Made by a program: the position numbers and the translations under genes. A stretch of 64,000 nucleotides of DNA from the NCBI GenBank assembly GCA_041662445.1, contig JBAZSL010000002.1, positions 62,001 to 126,000 of the forward strand, in the 5' to 3' direction. Within the stretch, counting starts at the first letter, position 1. Each line of letters starts with the position of its first letter. Shown piece by piece: positions 51,892 to 61,000 of this stretch. Origin of the DNA: UASB124 sp041662445. Its GTDB lineage: Bacteria; Babelota; Babeliae; Babelales; RVW-14. The notes beneath the pieces were generated by a model. It was not told where the DNA came from. It searched no databases and saw only the letters and a list, made by a program, of their open reading frames with translations.

Positions 51892-53184
51892 ATGAATAAA
51901 TTTTGCAAACTCGTCATGTGCTGTCTGATGATGCTACCAGTTCAAGCGCAGGTGAAATTTATCTCTTTTGACGATCAGCCGCAACGTTCTACCGCGGCTC
52001 CATGTGTTTTATTAATGCGTGCGCTTAACCACTGGGGTGGAGTTGAAATGCATACCCTGGCCCTTTATAAGACATTATATTCTCTAGGTTATAACGTGCG
52101 GATTTTGGTCCGAGAAGGGTCAAAAATTCAATCAGAGCTTATTAATGCAAACTTGCCACACTACGTTATATGCATGAAAAAAGATGAATTCTTGCAGACT
52201 AAGGGAACAACTCTGCAAGCCTTGCTTGCTTCAGCCATCGATGAAGTTTGTACGCGAGAGAAAATAGATGTTGTTCACACCAACAAAGCTCTCGAGCTGC
52301 GGGCGGCGCTTGAATTGAAGGCAAAATTCAACTTTGCCATCGTTGTTCAACATCATAGCTATGAACATCCTACAAACATGGATCAAATACGTTGCGCAGA
52401 CGCCTTTTTGTCAACGAGTCCTAATGTTATTAAAGATATTAAGAATGAGAATACCCACTGTAATCTCGGCATTAAAAATATTGAATTTATACCTCCGATG
52501 ACGCTTGATAATCACTTCTTAAACTTTTCCCCGACCTATCGCAGTAAGCAGACGTTTTTTAAAAAATCTTTTGGTTTTGACATTGGGGCTTTGCCAATTG
52601 TTTGTATGATTGCACATTTGGATGCCTGCAAAAACCACGAACTTTTATTGAAAGCTGCACATATTCTTATTACTGAGCTTGATACGCCGTTCCATGTTGT
52701 TCTTGCTGGTACTGATAGTGACAGCCCCGGAAGAAAAGATGAGCTTGTGGCGATGGTTGCAAAGCTTGGCCTGAAGAAATATGTTCATTTTCTTGGCTTT
52801 GTAGATAAAATCGCAGAGCTTTTATATCACTCCGATATTAAGGTTCTTCCAAGTACTGGAGAGGCTTTTGCAATTGCGGTTTTAGAGGCTGCGATTATGG
52901 CAAAGCCAATCATTTTATCGAGGGCTTCTGGCGCTGCTGATCAGATAGTTTTTCACAAAAAAACTGGGTTACTGTTTGATTCGACAAACGCAATGGAATT
53001 AGCTCTCGATATTAAAATGCTTGTAGATGACAAAGCATTTGCCCGCAAATTGGGCCTTCAGGCGCGCGCCCTGGTTACCGAAAAATTTTCCGAAGTTGCC
53101 ATAGCAAAACGTTATATGTCGGCCTATGACAATGTTTATTGGCAGAAACAAGCGAAAGAGGAGCTTAGTAAGTACAAGCAATAG
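51892..53184 (+). CDS. Exported GT4-like glycosyltransferase, paralogue B
   Basis: 430 residues from ATG 51892 (AAAGGGG 5-6 bases before; the frame opens 15 codons earlier). Leader KFCKLVMCCLMMLPVQAQ. VLLMRALNHWGGVEMHTLALY starts the GT-B fold; IDVVHTNKALELRAA, VCMIAHLDACKNHELLLKAA, VLAGTDSDSPGRKDEL, YVHFLGFVDKIAELLYHSD and PSTGEAFAIAVLEAAIMAKPIILS give the donor half with E-x7-E. The sequence follows paralogue A (41065) throughout, including position of the leader. Next gene on the same strand is the frameshifted GT2, as paralogue A is followed by a GT2 gene: a duplicated pair. Confidence 0.84.
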   Translation: MNKFCKLVMCCLMMLPVQAQVKFISFDDQPQRSTAAPCVLLMRALNHWGGVEMHTLALYKTLYSLGYNVRILVREGSKIQSELINANLPHYVICMKKDEFLQTKGTTLQALLASAIDEVCTREKIDVVHTNKALELRAALELKAKFNFAIVVQHHSYEHPTNMDQIRCADAFLSTSPNVIKDIKNENTHCNLGIKNIEFIPPMTLDNHFLNFSPTYRSKQTFFKKSFGFDIGALPIVCMIAHLDACKNHELLLKAAHILITELDTPFHVVLAGTDSDSPGRKDELVAMVAKLGLKKYVHFLGFVDKIAELLYHSDIKVLPSTGEAFAIAVLEAAIMAKPIILSRASGAADQIVFHKKTGLLFDSTNAMELALDIKMLVDDKAFARKLGLQARALVTEKFSEVAIAKRYMSAYDNVYWQKQAKEELSKYKQ

Positions 53185-53189
53185 TTATT

Positions 53190-53216
53190 ACCGCAAATAT
53201 CATTTTCTATTGCGGT
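53190..53216 (+). terminator. Possible hairpin after the GT4 paralogue B gene
   Basis: ACCGCAA (53190-53196) and TTGCGGT (53210-53216) form a 7-bp stem with a 13-base loop, 6 bases after the stop codon. No T-run follows, so if it terminates it is not a classic intrinsic terminator. Confidence 0.3.
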
Positions 53217-53273
53217 GGGAAACGTTTTGCGAGTAAACTAACTTTCACTTTAATAACCTGAAGGGGAGTTGGT

Positions 53274-54772
53274 ATGGTTATCACAACAATCGTTATCTCA
53301 AAAAAGTCGTTAACATCACTGTCTGTTCAATTGATGTCTATCCTTATGGCAGTCACCGTTTTTTCGAATGCTATAGCTTCATATGAGCCATTTGCAGTGG
53401 AGCATAAAGTATTTGAGATAGTTATTCCATCGTTCAATAATGCTGCCTGGGCGGAAAAAAATCTGTCATCAGTGTGTTTTCAAAATTATCCACGAAATAA
53501 ATATCATATTACCTACATTAATGACGCTTCAACCGATAAAACTGGAGAAATTGTTGCCCAGTTCGTTGCTCGTAACAAGCTTGAAAAACATGTGAGGATT
53601 ATCAATAACAAAACGCGTAAAGGGCAGCTTGAAAATCGGTATCGTGCGTTTCATAGCTTGCCTGATACCACCATCATTGCTGAATGTGATGGAGATGATT
53701 TTTATGCGCATGATAATGTGCTCAATGAATTGAATAAAATTTATCAGGATCCAGATGTATGGATGCTTTACACAACAAGATTTAAGACATTTCCTGGCAA
53801 TAGAATTGTCAACGTCAAGCCATTTACTCAGGATGAGATAGCACACCATTCATTCAGAAATGTTTTAAGAAGGCCGACCAGCCAACTGCGTTCTTATTAT
53901 GCAGGGCTTTTTAAGCAGGTTAAGCTCAAAGATCTGTTGTACAAAGGTACGTATTATCCCGTTCTTACGGATCCGGCATACACGATTCCCATGCTCGAGA
54001 TGGCAGGTCACCGTTATAGGAGCGTTCAGAAAGTTCTATATATTTGGAATACCTCAAACCCAATGAGTGTTGCAAATGTCTGGATCGTAATTTTAGAAGA
54101 AAGATATGTGATTACCTCAGTGCTCAAAAGCCATACCCTTTGATCGAAGATTTCGAACAAATAATTTCAAAAAATGAATACATTCCACCAGAGGTAATAA
54201 TTTGTTCTTCTTCTGAAGCGGCGGCAGGAAAAATGCTGAGTAATGTAAATGCAAAGTTTTCTGGATACGATCGTTGTACGGTATTCCTGGAGTTAGCCGG
54301 TAAGCAACAAGCTGAATATCATGCCAATTTGGGTCCATCCATTGATGTTGTTTGCAGTTGCTACGATCCAGAAGTGGTTTCATTTCGAAAAATACTTGTT
54401 GATCGTTTACGCAAGATTCGATCTAGATATGTTGCGTTGTTCCTTGATGGCAATATAAGCATTGACCGGCCGATTGATTTGAAAAAATGTGTAAATGTTC
54501 TTGATGGGTGTTTTGCAAAGATTTTTTATGCGTTGCCCTTACTGAGTCAGGAACTTCCCTGTGTTCAGATAAAGGAGCGTTTGTGGGCGAGCCAATTTAA
54601 ATATAGAGGGATGTTGTTGGATAACGATAAGTTCCCAGATGCAATGATTTATTCCAGAAAATTTCTATTGCAACAGCTTGATAGTATAAATTTTAATAAT
54701 GCTAAAGAATTGAGCAGGCGGCTTGCGATGTGTCCTTTCCCTCCAAATGAGGTTGGGATTTTTTACCGCTAG
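53274..54772 (+). pseudogene. Exported GT2-like glycosyltransferase with extra C-terminal domain, split by a frameshift
   Basis: ATG 53274 is preceded by AAGGGGAG. The first frame gives a leader (SILMAVTVFSNAIA), VIPSFNNAAWAEKNLSSV, YINDASTDKT, AECDGDDFYAHDNVL and ILYIWNTSNPMSVA-like VLYIWNTSNPMSVA, then leaves homology. A second frame, shifted by one missing base near 54074-54078 (an AAA run), resumes with RNFRRKICDYLSAQKPYPLIEDF, matching the position of RRAVENELRKKRPKYQPLEL in paralogue A, and continues about 200 residues as an unrecognised domain to 54772. Rejoined, the protein would have about 499 residues. Cause unknown: indel in assembly, gene decay or slippage. Confidence 0.68.
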
Positions 54773-55994
54773 ATACCATAACGTTGTCTAAAAACTTTTC
54801 AAAAGCCACCACTTTCGCATAGTTAGAGAAATTACAGAGCGCGTAATCATACGCGCTCTGTCCCATTTTCTGGCATAGTTCAGGATTGTCGATAAGAAAT
54901 TCAATTTTTTCAGTTAGGTCATCAACGTCATCATTTTCAAACAGGAGTCCTGTGGTGCCATTGTTGATGATGGCGGTTGCACCTGTATCGGTTGCTCCAA
55001 TGGTTGGTCGTTTCATAAATCCTGCTTCAATATGTACAATGCCAAAGGCTTCGTTGCGGCTTGAAAGTACGTGAAAGTCTGTGTAATACAAAAGCTCAGG
55101 AATGCGGTCGGTAAAGCCTAAAAAGTGTACGTAGTTATCAATTTTGAGCCTGCGTGCTATTGCTTCAAGGCGTGGACGCAGATTGCCATCACCGGCAAGC
55201 ATTACGTCGATCGGTTTATGTTTTTTGTATACAAGATGATTAATCGCCTTGAAAAGAAGGTGATGATTTTTGGTTCTATCTTCATACATATTAGCGATCA
55301 TGCAGATAATAGGGCCTCGTTTAATGACGATGCCAAAGGCTTCTCGAAAGAACATTTTGCGCGCCGGTAATGGTTTAAACGAGCGATATGCGTTTGGCTG
55401 TTTAAAATGTAAAAATTTCTCTTCATCAAAAAATGGTGGGATTGAGGCAATAACTTGAGAGCCTAGGATTTTTGTTGCAAGCGTATGCGCAATGGAGGGG
55501 CTTACGCCCAGGATGCCATCGATGCCAACAAGTGTATTTTTCCCTCTAGGAACAATCTTTTGTGCAAAATTCATGTGGTCAATAAATACAATTTTGACCG
55601 GCAGCTTGTGCGCAACTGCTTGTGCTGCAGTGATGCTATGGTCATACCAATTGCAACAGATGATATCGATGCTGAGATCTTTGCAGATTTTGTACATGGT
55701 ATGCGCAAGTGTTTGTGTGCTTGTGTAGCCGCCAAAAGAAAGAGTGTGAAAGGGGATATGATTCTTTTCGAGCTCTGGCTCAAGCTTGGTCTGTTTGATG
55801 ATCAGAAATGAGATATTATATCCACGTCCGATGAGCAGTTTACTGCAATTAAGCAGATAAACACCGATGCCGGCTACATATTGCGTTGGGTAGTGGACGA
55901 ATAAGATGTTGGGTTTGATGGGTTGGGTTGCGTGTGAACTTGATACGATGCATGTGCAGACCACAAGAATACGCAATATTTTTTTCATGATCAT
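54702..55994 (-). CDS. Exported GT4-like glycosyltransferase, paralogue C
   Basis: 430 residues with leader ILRILVVCTCIVSSSHA. ILFVHYPTQYVAGIGVYLLN, DIICCNWYDHSITAAQA, ICMIANMYEDRTKNHHLLFKA, VMLAGDGNLRPRLEAIA, YVHFLGFTDRIPELLYYTD and SSRNEAFGIVHIEAGFMKRPTIGA are GT4 landmarks. Starts at ATG 55994 (ATGA overlap with the phosphatase gene) or ATG 55988. Its C-terminal end overlaps the converging GT2 gene by 71 bases, unusually long for convergent genes and mainly low-complexity tail (SGKKSQPHLEGKDTSQ). Paralogue of 41065 and 51892. Confidence 0.84.
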   Translation of the reverse strand: MIMKKILRILVVCTCIVSSSHATQPIKPNILFVHYPTQYVAGIGVYLLNCSKLLIGRGYNISFLIIKQTKLEPELEKNHIPFHTLSFGGYTSTQTLAHTMYKICKDLSIDIICCNWYDHSITAAQAVAHKLPVKIVFIDHMNFAQKIVPRGKNTLVGIDGILGVSPSIAHTLATKILGSQVIASIPPFFDEEKFLHFKQPNAYRSFKPLPARKMFFREAFGIVIKRGPIICMIANMYEDRTKNHHLLFKAINHLVYKKHKPIDVMLAGDGNLRPRLEAIARRLKIDNYVHFLGFTDRIPELLYYTDFHVLSSRNEAFGIVHIEAGFMKRPTIGATDTGATAIINNGTTGLLFENDDVDDLTEKIEFLIDNPELCQKMGQSAYDYALCNFSNYAKVVAFEKFLDNVMVSSGKKSQPHLEGKDTSQAACSIL

Positions 55995-56782
55995 GCATGA
56001 GCAGTATTATAATCGCGTGCGGCAACAGCAAAAGTCTTATTGGTGCTTGCCGTAACAAGTTGCGCATAAAACTGCTGCTCCCTGGGAATGGTAAGTATGC
56101 ATCCTGGTACCCACAGCGCCCACCGGCCCACGTTGTTGCCCTGTAAGTTGCGCCAGTCATCGTCGATAGTCGCCACAATGGTGTATTTTCCTGCTAGAGC
56201 GTTTCGCACCGATTCTTTCCATTGAGCATTTGTTGTCTTGCCAGAAGCTGAATAAAGAAGCACGTCGACAAAGATTGGATATCCAGATGATGTAAGTTTT
56301 TGGATGATTTTTGTTCGTAATGAAGTGCTATTGCTACGAGCAGAGACAAAGACGACCTGTACGCCGCTTGCAAGCAAGAATGTATAAAGGCGCTGGAGTG
56401 GCTGTAGCGGTTCCATCGCATCAATCGCTGAAGCCCGCGCATAAGAGGTAGTTTCTGCGGTATTCTTTTTAAGCGATTGATAGGCGCTCAAAACCGTTTC
56501 GTCGATGTCAAAAACTGCAAGCGGTGGCTTTTTACATTGAGACAAATAGTGTTGCGCTTCGCGGCGCCCAAGGTGTGTAATAAATGCATCAACAAGCCCA
56601 TTAAGAACCATATTGCGTGCTCCTTTATCGTCATACCACGCATGAATGGTAGGTGTCAGCCGCTCAGTAATTTCCTGTGAAGAACGATGTTGCCCTGGGA
56701 CGGTGAAAATTTTGTGGTCAGGGGGTGTTGAGGCGAAAAAGAGAACGCTGTTTATAAGTGCAGTGATAATCACATTAGGCAT
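55991..56782 (-). CDS. Exported class B-type acid phosphatase (HAD superfamily)
   Basis: 263 residues, leader VIITALINSVLFFASTPP. The HAD nucleophile motif is LAVFDIDETVLSAYQS (DxDxT), then VVFVSARSN for the second motif and TIVATIDDDWRNLQGNNVGRW for the acidic third. Matches acid phosphatases of HAD subfamily IIIB, which hydrolyse phosphate monoesters in the periplasm. For this one, export is ordinary for the family. Overlaps both neighbours by a few bases, so it is in one transcript with the ATP-grasp and GT4 genes. Confidence 0.85.
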   Translation of the reverse strand: MPNVIITALINSVLFFASTPPDHKIFTVPGQHRSSQEITERLTPTIHAWYDDKGARNMVLNGLVDAFITHLGRREAQHYLSQCKKPPLAVFDIDETVLSAYQSLKKNTAETTSYARASAIDAMEPLQPLQRLYTFLLASGVQVVFVSARSNSTSLRTKIIQKLTSSGYPIFVDVLLYSASGKTTNAQWKESVRNALAGKYTIVATIDDDWRNLQGNNVGRWALWVPGCILTIPREQQFYAQLVTASTNKTFAVAARDYNTAHA

Positions 56783-58034
56783 GTTGATCCTCCGCTTTCA
56801 ATGCGTGTTTCTCAAGCATAGTTTGGTAAAGTAATGGCAGGTTGCCATCTAATATTTTTTTAATGTCATACCAATCATCTGGATCAACAAGAATGCCGGT
56901 ATAATATGCACCGGAATGAGCTATGGTGACATGTTTGGCGGTAGGGCTAACTTTTTTTTCTGCAAGTGATTGGACAGGAATTTTCCAAAATCCTGCGATG
57001 GCGGTGACGGTAATAATTCCGGCAGTGTGACTCATTATGAATACAATGCGCATGGTTGGATCGTAGGGAAGGGCATCTTTGTAAATAACTTTTGATGGCG
57101 CGTACGCTGAAACAAACATTTTAGAAGGAGTATGGCAACGCCAGTAGGATAATCCACGATGGGCATTGCAGCTTATCTCTTTTTTATCACGCAAAATAAG
57201 TTTTAAGAAATCATCAAGATTTTTTCTTTCGATAAGATTAACACCAAAGGCAAGTGATGAAAAAACCGGTTTGACGATAAGCCATTGGTCATCAAAATCA
57301 TCAAGAATTTTTTCTGTTAATTCTGATGAATAGTGAGTTGTGTACGTGTTGAATTTTGGGATGAGATTTTTAAGATGAGCATCAAAAAAAAGATTGTTGG
57401 TGTTGTCCTTACGAATGATATAAGGGTGGGCGATGCCGTTAACATAGAGAAATTCTGGATAAGTACGTCTAAAATCTTTGATTGCTCTGCCATCGCGCCC
57501 ACGCTCTGACCCTGATCGGAATATTACTATTCCACGATAATGTTGAAGAGCAGATTGTGGGATGAAATTTTTAATACGCAGTGAGTCAAATAAGGGGTCA
57601 TGCTTGAGTTGAAAAATATTTTTTACTACTCGCCCGCCCAAAGTTTTTAGTGTGCGGATGGCGAGTGCATTCTCTGGCTTACTATCACCAACAAGCCATA
57701 TGGGCAGATTACATTGTGCAAGATAATGCCATAGTATGCCCCAGTAAGGAGCGACTGCTCTCTGCTCGTGATTGTTGAGTATGATATTTGCAGTGCGCAA
57801 TGACATGTAAACGCCATCTCCGCATTCACAAAATTTTAATACCCCGTCTTTATATTTAATGTCGGCGCATGCAAATGAAATGTCAGCGGGCAGACGTGAT
57901 CGGGTCGTTACTCGTGTGCTGCTGCTGCCATTGAGAATAGCTGCGATGTCTTCTGGAGGAACGGTGAAGGGTGGGTAGGTTGTTGCGTTCGCACCACCCA
58001 GAGCACAACACAAAATGGCAATGTAGCTCTTCAT
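56775..58034 (-). CDS. Exported ATP-grasp-like protein, paralogue 3
   Basis: 419 residues from ATG 58034 (AGGAAA 8 bases upstream; the frame opens 81 codons earlier inside the neighbouring gene). Leader KSYIAILCCALGGANA. The N-terminal block ADISFACADIKYKDGVLKFCECGDGVYM is that of paralogues 1 and 2. QWLIVKPVFSSLAFGVNLIE corresponds to their nucleotide loop but lacks the GKG/GRG glycine-lysine turn, so ATP binding may be lost or altered. YDPTMRIVFIMSHTAG and GFWKIPVQSLAEKKVSPTAK match the rest. The three paralogues are therefore related over full length, with the third most diverged. Confidence 0.66.
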   Translation of the reverse strand: MKSYIAILCCALGGANATTYPPFTVPPEDIAAILNGSSSTRVTTRSRLPADISFACADIKYKDGVLKFCECGDGVYMSLRTANIILNNHEQRAVAPYWGILWHYLAQCNLPIWLVGDSKPENALAIRTLKTLGGRVVKNIFQLKHDPLFDSLRIKNFIPQSALQHYRGIVIFRSGSERGRDGRAIKDFRRTYPEFLYVNGIAHPYIIRKDNTNNLFFDAHLKNLIPKFNTYTTHYSSELTEKILDDFDDQWLIVKPVFSSLAFGVNLIERKNLDDFLKLILRDKKEISCNAHRGLSYWRCHTPSKMFVSAYAPSKVIYKDALPYDPTMRIVFIMSHTAGIITVTAIAGFWKIPVQSLAEKKVSPTAKHVTIAHSGAYYTGILVDPDDWYDIKKILDGNLPLLYQTMLEKHALKAEDQHA

Positions 58035-59017
58035 CGCGTGATTTCCTGCTTCGGCGTGTCTACCAGCACTGTTTTGTGCAGTGATAGCGCGTGTTGGTTG
58101 ATGACCGTACGTACGATATATGCCGGTCTTCCCTTGATTTCGTGAAACATGCGTATGATGTATTCTGCAAGTGTACCAAGCGCAATAAAAATCAGACTTG
58201 TCATCACCAGCATGCAGAGAAGTAGGGTATAAAGTGCTCGCGGTGTGCCAAATTGATACCATGCCGCAAGATACCAACCGCCAGCAGCCAGCGTTACGAG
58301 CGAAAGCGTAACGGCACCACGCGAAATGAATTCTAAGGGCTTGTATGAAAAATTAACGATAGCTTTCTTTGCCCAGAAAAAATTTGCCCAAAAACTATTA
58401 CTCGTTTTCCCTCTTGCGCGGTCTTCGCGTACATATTCGATGCCCGTTTGTCGGAATCCTGCCCATGTGCGCAGGCCTCGAATATAAAGATCTTTTTCAG
58501 GAAGAGTTGCAATGATATCAACAACTTTGCGGTCGATTAATGCGGTGTCTCCGGCATCAAGAGGGATATCTAGATATGAAAGCATGCGAAAAATTCGGTA
58601 AAAGCACGTATAGCCAATGCGCCGCAGTATACTTCCTTTGCGCTTTTTTCTAATGCCGTAGACAACCTCGTAGCCATCTTCCCATGTTTTGATAAAGGCA
58701 GGGATGAGTTCTGGCGGATCCTGGAGATCGCCATCGATAAATATTACTGCATCACCGGTGGCATAGCGCATACCTGCCAGCATGCTTGATTGGCTGGTGC
58801 CGAAATTGCGTGACATGATAAGCGCAGTAACATGGGAATCTTGAAGAGCGAGTTCATGGTAGAGTTTCTCTGAATGGTCGGTACTCGCATTATCAACATA
58901 AATAAGTTCAAAATCATAGCAGGGTAACGTGTGCATGACCGAGATGGTGCGTTCGTACATCGGGCAAATGTTTGCACTTTCGTTATAACAGACAACGATG
59001 ATCGATATTTTTTTCAT
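58031..59017 (-). CDS. Polyprenyl-phosphate sugar transferase (DPM1/GtrB-like GT2)
   Basis: 328 residues. ISIIVVCYNESANICPMYERT, IYVDNASTDHS and AVIFIDGDLQDPPELIPAF with the DxD-type DGD, then SYKPLEFISRGA, two membrane segments (about 235-260 and 270-300) and MFHEIKGRPAYIVR. These are the features of enzymes that move a sugar to undecaprenyl phosphate. Donor choice is open. The start ATG 59017 lies inside the end of the CDP-sugar dehydratase gene; the frame itself opens 22 codons earlier. Its product could feed the GT-C-like transferases at 25729-30753. Confidence 0.86.
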   Translation of the reverse strand: MKKISIIVVCYNESANICPMYERTISVMHTLPCYDFELIYVDNASTDHSEKLYHELALQDSHVTALIMSRNFGTSQSSMLAGMRYATGDAVIFIDGDLQDPPELIPAFIKTWEDGYEVVYGIRKKRKGSILRRIGYTCFYRIFRMLSYLDIPLDAGDTALIDRKVVDIIATLPEKDLYIRGLRTWAGFRQTGIEYVREDRARGKTSNSFWANFFWAKKAIVNFSYKPLEFISRGAVTLSLVTLAAGGWYLAAWYQFGTPRALYTLLLCMLVMTSLIFIALGTLAEYIIRMFHEIKGRPAYIVRTVINQHALSLHKTVLVDTPKQEITR

Positions 59018-59984
59018 GAGCAGTTTCTTTTTTAGTGAAATATGTTTGATACCATGCGATTGTTGCCTTAAGCCCCTCCTCAACGCCGTATTCAGGTTTC
59101 CATCCTAAAAGATTGTGTGCTTTGGTCGAAGAAAGGTGCTGGGCGGGAATTTCATTGTTCGCCTGATTCAGGATGATTGGCGCAAGATGCGTTGCGTGCA
59201 TGAGTTTTAAAATTAGGTGCACAATGTCGATAACGGTAAAGGGTTGATCGGTGCTGAAATTAAAACATTGGCCAACGATGTGGGATAGGTCCATATGTGC
59301 GGCGAGAAGTAAGTAGGCATCGGCAACGTCAGTGACATAAATATAATCGCGAACAAAAAGGCCATTTGATCTGATAACCGGCTGTTTGCCCTCGAGCACG
59401 GACTTGATGGTTCCTGGAATGATGCGGTTGAAGTGAAGGTCGCCCTCGCCAAAAAAATTTCCGCATCGCGTTATGCAGATAGGAAGTTGGTAGGTATGAA
59501 CATATGATTGCGCAATGAGATCGGCGCAACTTTTTGATACGTCATAGGGATGGCGGCCTTGCAATGGTGCTTCTTCGGTGTACGGGAGTATGGGATGTTC
59601 GCCATAGGCCTTATCGCTTGAGGCAACTATAATTTTTTTTATCCATGGTGAAAGTCGGCATGCTTCCAGAATGTTCCAGGTTCCCTGAATATTTGAGGTA
59701 AATGTCGAACGTGGTGAGCGGTTTGCATAACCAACGATTGCTTGAGCACCCAGATGAAATACCGTCGTAATATCATATTCGTTAAGAATGCGGAGCAAAA
59801 GTTCGAAATCGAGAAGATCACCCCGTACAACCGTGACGTGATGCTGTAAGTTATCATGAAAAAAAAGCGACTGCGGAACATCATCGCGTACGAGCGCAAT
59901 AATGTTGGCATCTGTTGAAAGAAGTTTGCGAATAAGGCTTGGGCCGAGTAAGCCGGTGGCGCCGGTGATTAAAACGTTGTTCAC
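58983..59984 (-). CDS. rfbG: CDP-glucose 4,6-dehydratase
   Basis: 333 residues, extended SDR: VLITGATGLLGPSLIRKLL, TVFHLGAQAIVGYANRSP, VASSDKAYGEHPILPYTEE, HPYDVSKSCADLIAQSYV with the catalytic Tyr and Lys, ITRCGNFFGEGDLHFNRIIPGT and IRSNGLFVRDYIYVTDVADAYL. This pattern with the SSDKAYG and RCGNFFG motifs is the CDP-glucose branch. It turns CDP-glucose into CDP-4-keto-6-deoxyglucose. No gene in the window uses that product further (no E1/RfbH-like or reductase partner is visible), so the final sugar is unknown. Overlaps rfbF by 4 bases. Confidence 0.84.
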   Translation of the reverse strand: MNNVLITGATGLLGPSLIRKLLSTDANIIALVRDDVPQSLFFHDNLQHHVTVVRGDLLDFELLLRILNEYDITTVFHLGAQAIVGYANRSPRSTFTSNIQGTWNILEACRLSPWIKKIIVASSDKAYGEHPILPYTEEAPLQGRHPYDVSKSCADLIAQSYVHTYQLPICITRCGNFFGEGDLHFNRIIPGTIKSVLEGKQPVIRSNGLFVRDYIYVTDVADAYLLLAAHMDLSHIVGQCFNFSTDQPFTVIDIVHLILKLMHATHLAPIILNQANNEIPAQHLSSTKAHNLLGWKPEYGVEEGLKATIAWYQTYFTKKETAHEKNIDHRCLL

Positions 59985-60838
59985 GTCGATCTCTCGATGT
60001 TATGGGAAGACGTGTGATGTGTTGTTGTTGCCGGAATAAATTCACGCGGCGGTTCGCCCCATACTTTCCATGGTGCGTGTGTTTTCCATAATTCCTCGAG
60101 AAGTTGATGTTCTCGATAGGTGTCCATGCACTGCCAAAAACCGGTATGTTTATACATCATAAGTTCACCATCAGCGGCCGATTTTTTGAGTGGGTCTTGT
60201 TCAAGTATGCAGTCGTCCTGCGGTGAGAGATATTTAAGAAATTCGCGCTCACATACAAAGAAACCGCCATTAATCCATTCATCATTAATTTTTTTCTTCT
60301 CAGCAAACGAAACGATTTGGTTGCCATTGGTGTCAAGGTTGCCGAATCGAGATGTTAAGTTGACACCAGTGAGCGTGACAAGTTTTTTGTGGGAAAGATG
60401 AAAGTTGAGCAGGTCCTCAATGTCAATGTTGGCAAGACCATCTCCATAGGTCACCAAAAATCGATCGGCATTAATATATCGAGCCACGCGAGCAATGCGT
60501 CCGCCGGTCATGCAGGTCTGTCCTGTGTCGGCAAGCGTAACTTCCCAATCTTGGTCGCTAACTTGGTGTTCGGTTATAGCACCTGTTTTGGTAAGCACCG
60601 TAAAGTCGACGCCATCAAGATGAAAATTGAGAAAGTAGTTTTTGATCATTTCTCCTTTATACCCGAGACAGATAATGAAACGATAAAATCCATAATGGGC
60701 ATAAATTTTCATGATATGCCACAAAATGGGCCTACCACCAATAGGAACCATCGGTTTTGGACGGAATTCTGTTTCTTCGCGAAGACGTGTGCCAAGTCCA
60801 CCGGCAAGTATAATGACGGGAAAGGGAAGGCGCTTCAT
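59981..60838 (-). CDS. rfbF: Glucose-1-phosphate cytidylyltransferase
   Basis: 285 residues. VIILAGGLGTRLREETEFRPKPMVPIGG is the nucleotidyltransferase signature (shown part LAGGLGTRLREET and RPKPMVPIGG), then RFLVTYGDGLANID, GGRIARVARYINAD and GGFFVCEREFLKYL, DPLKKSAADGELMMYKHTGFWQCMDT. This C-terminal stretch is specific to the RfbF/CDP-glucose enzymes. Makes CDP-glucose from CTP and glucose-1-phosphate. First gene of the - strand operon ending at 54702, which mixes cytosolic and exported products. Confidence 0.93.
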   Translation of the reverse strand: MKRLPFPVIILAGGLGTRLREETEFRPKPMVPIGGRPILWHIMKIYAHYGFYRFIICLGYKGEMIKNYFLNFHLDGVDFTVLTKTGAITEHQVSDQDWEVTLADTGQTCMTGGRIARVARYINADRFLVTYGDGLANIDIEDLLNFHLSHKKLVTLTGVNLTSRFGNLDTNGNQIVSFAEKKKINDEWINGGFFVCEREFLKYLSPQDDCILEQDPLKKSAADGELMMYKHTGFWQCMDTYREHQLLEELWKTHAPWKVWGEPPREFIPATTTHHTSSHNIERST

Positions 60839-61000
60839 TACCGTATCTCCTCGATGAATTGAGTTCGCCTAATTATCCCAAAAACCGTATCACATGAGTG
60901 GTGGATGTCAAGGCTGATCGGTGTCCAGTTTGTTTTGACGGAACAACACAAATAAGTAGAATAAGAGCATTGTTGAAGAATCTTATGAGAAGGAGAACTC
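60839..61000. promoter_or_regulatory. Divergent promoter region, + strand boxes identifiable
   Basis: On the + strand TTGACG (60935-60940) and TAGAAT (60957-60962), spaced 16 bases, end 38 bases before ATG 61001; this is the best sigma-70-like promoter I see in the window. AGAAGGAG precedes the start codon. For the - strand, TTGACA (complement of 60906-60911) lacks a good -10 at normal distance. No hairpin at either side. Confidence 0.5.
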
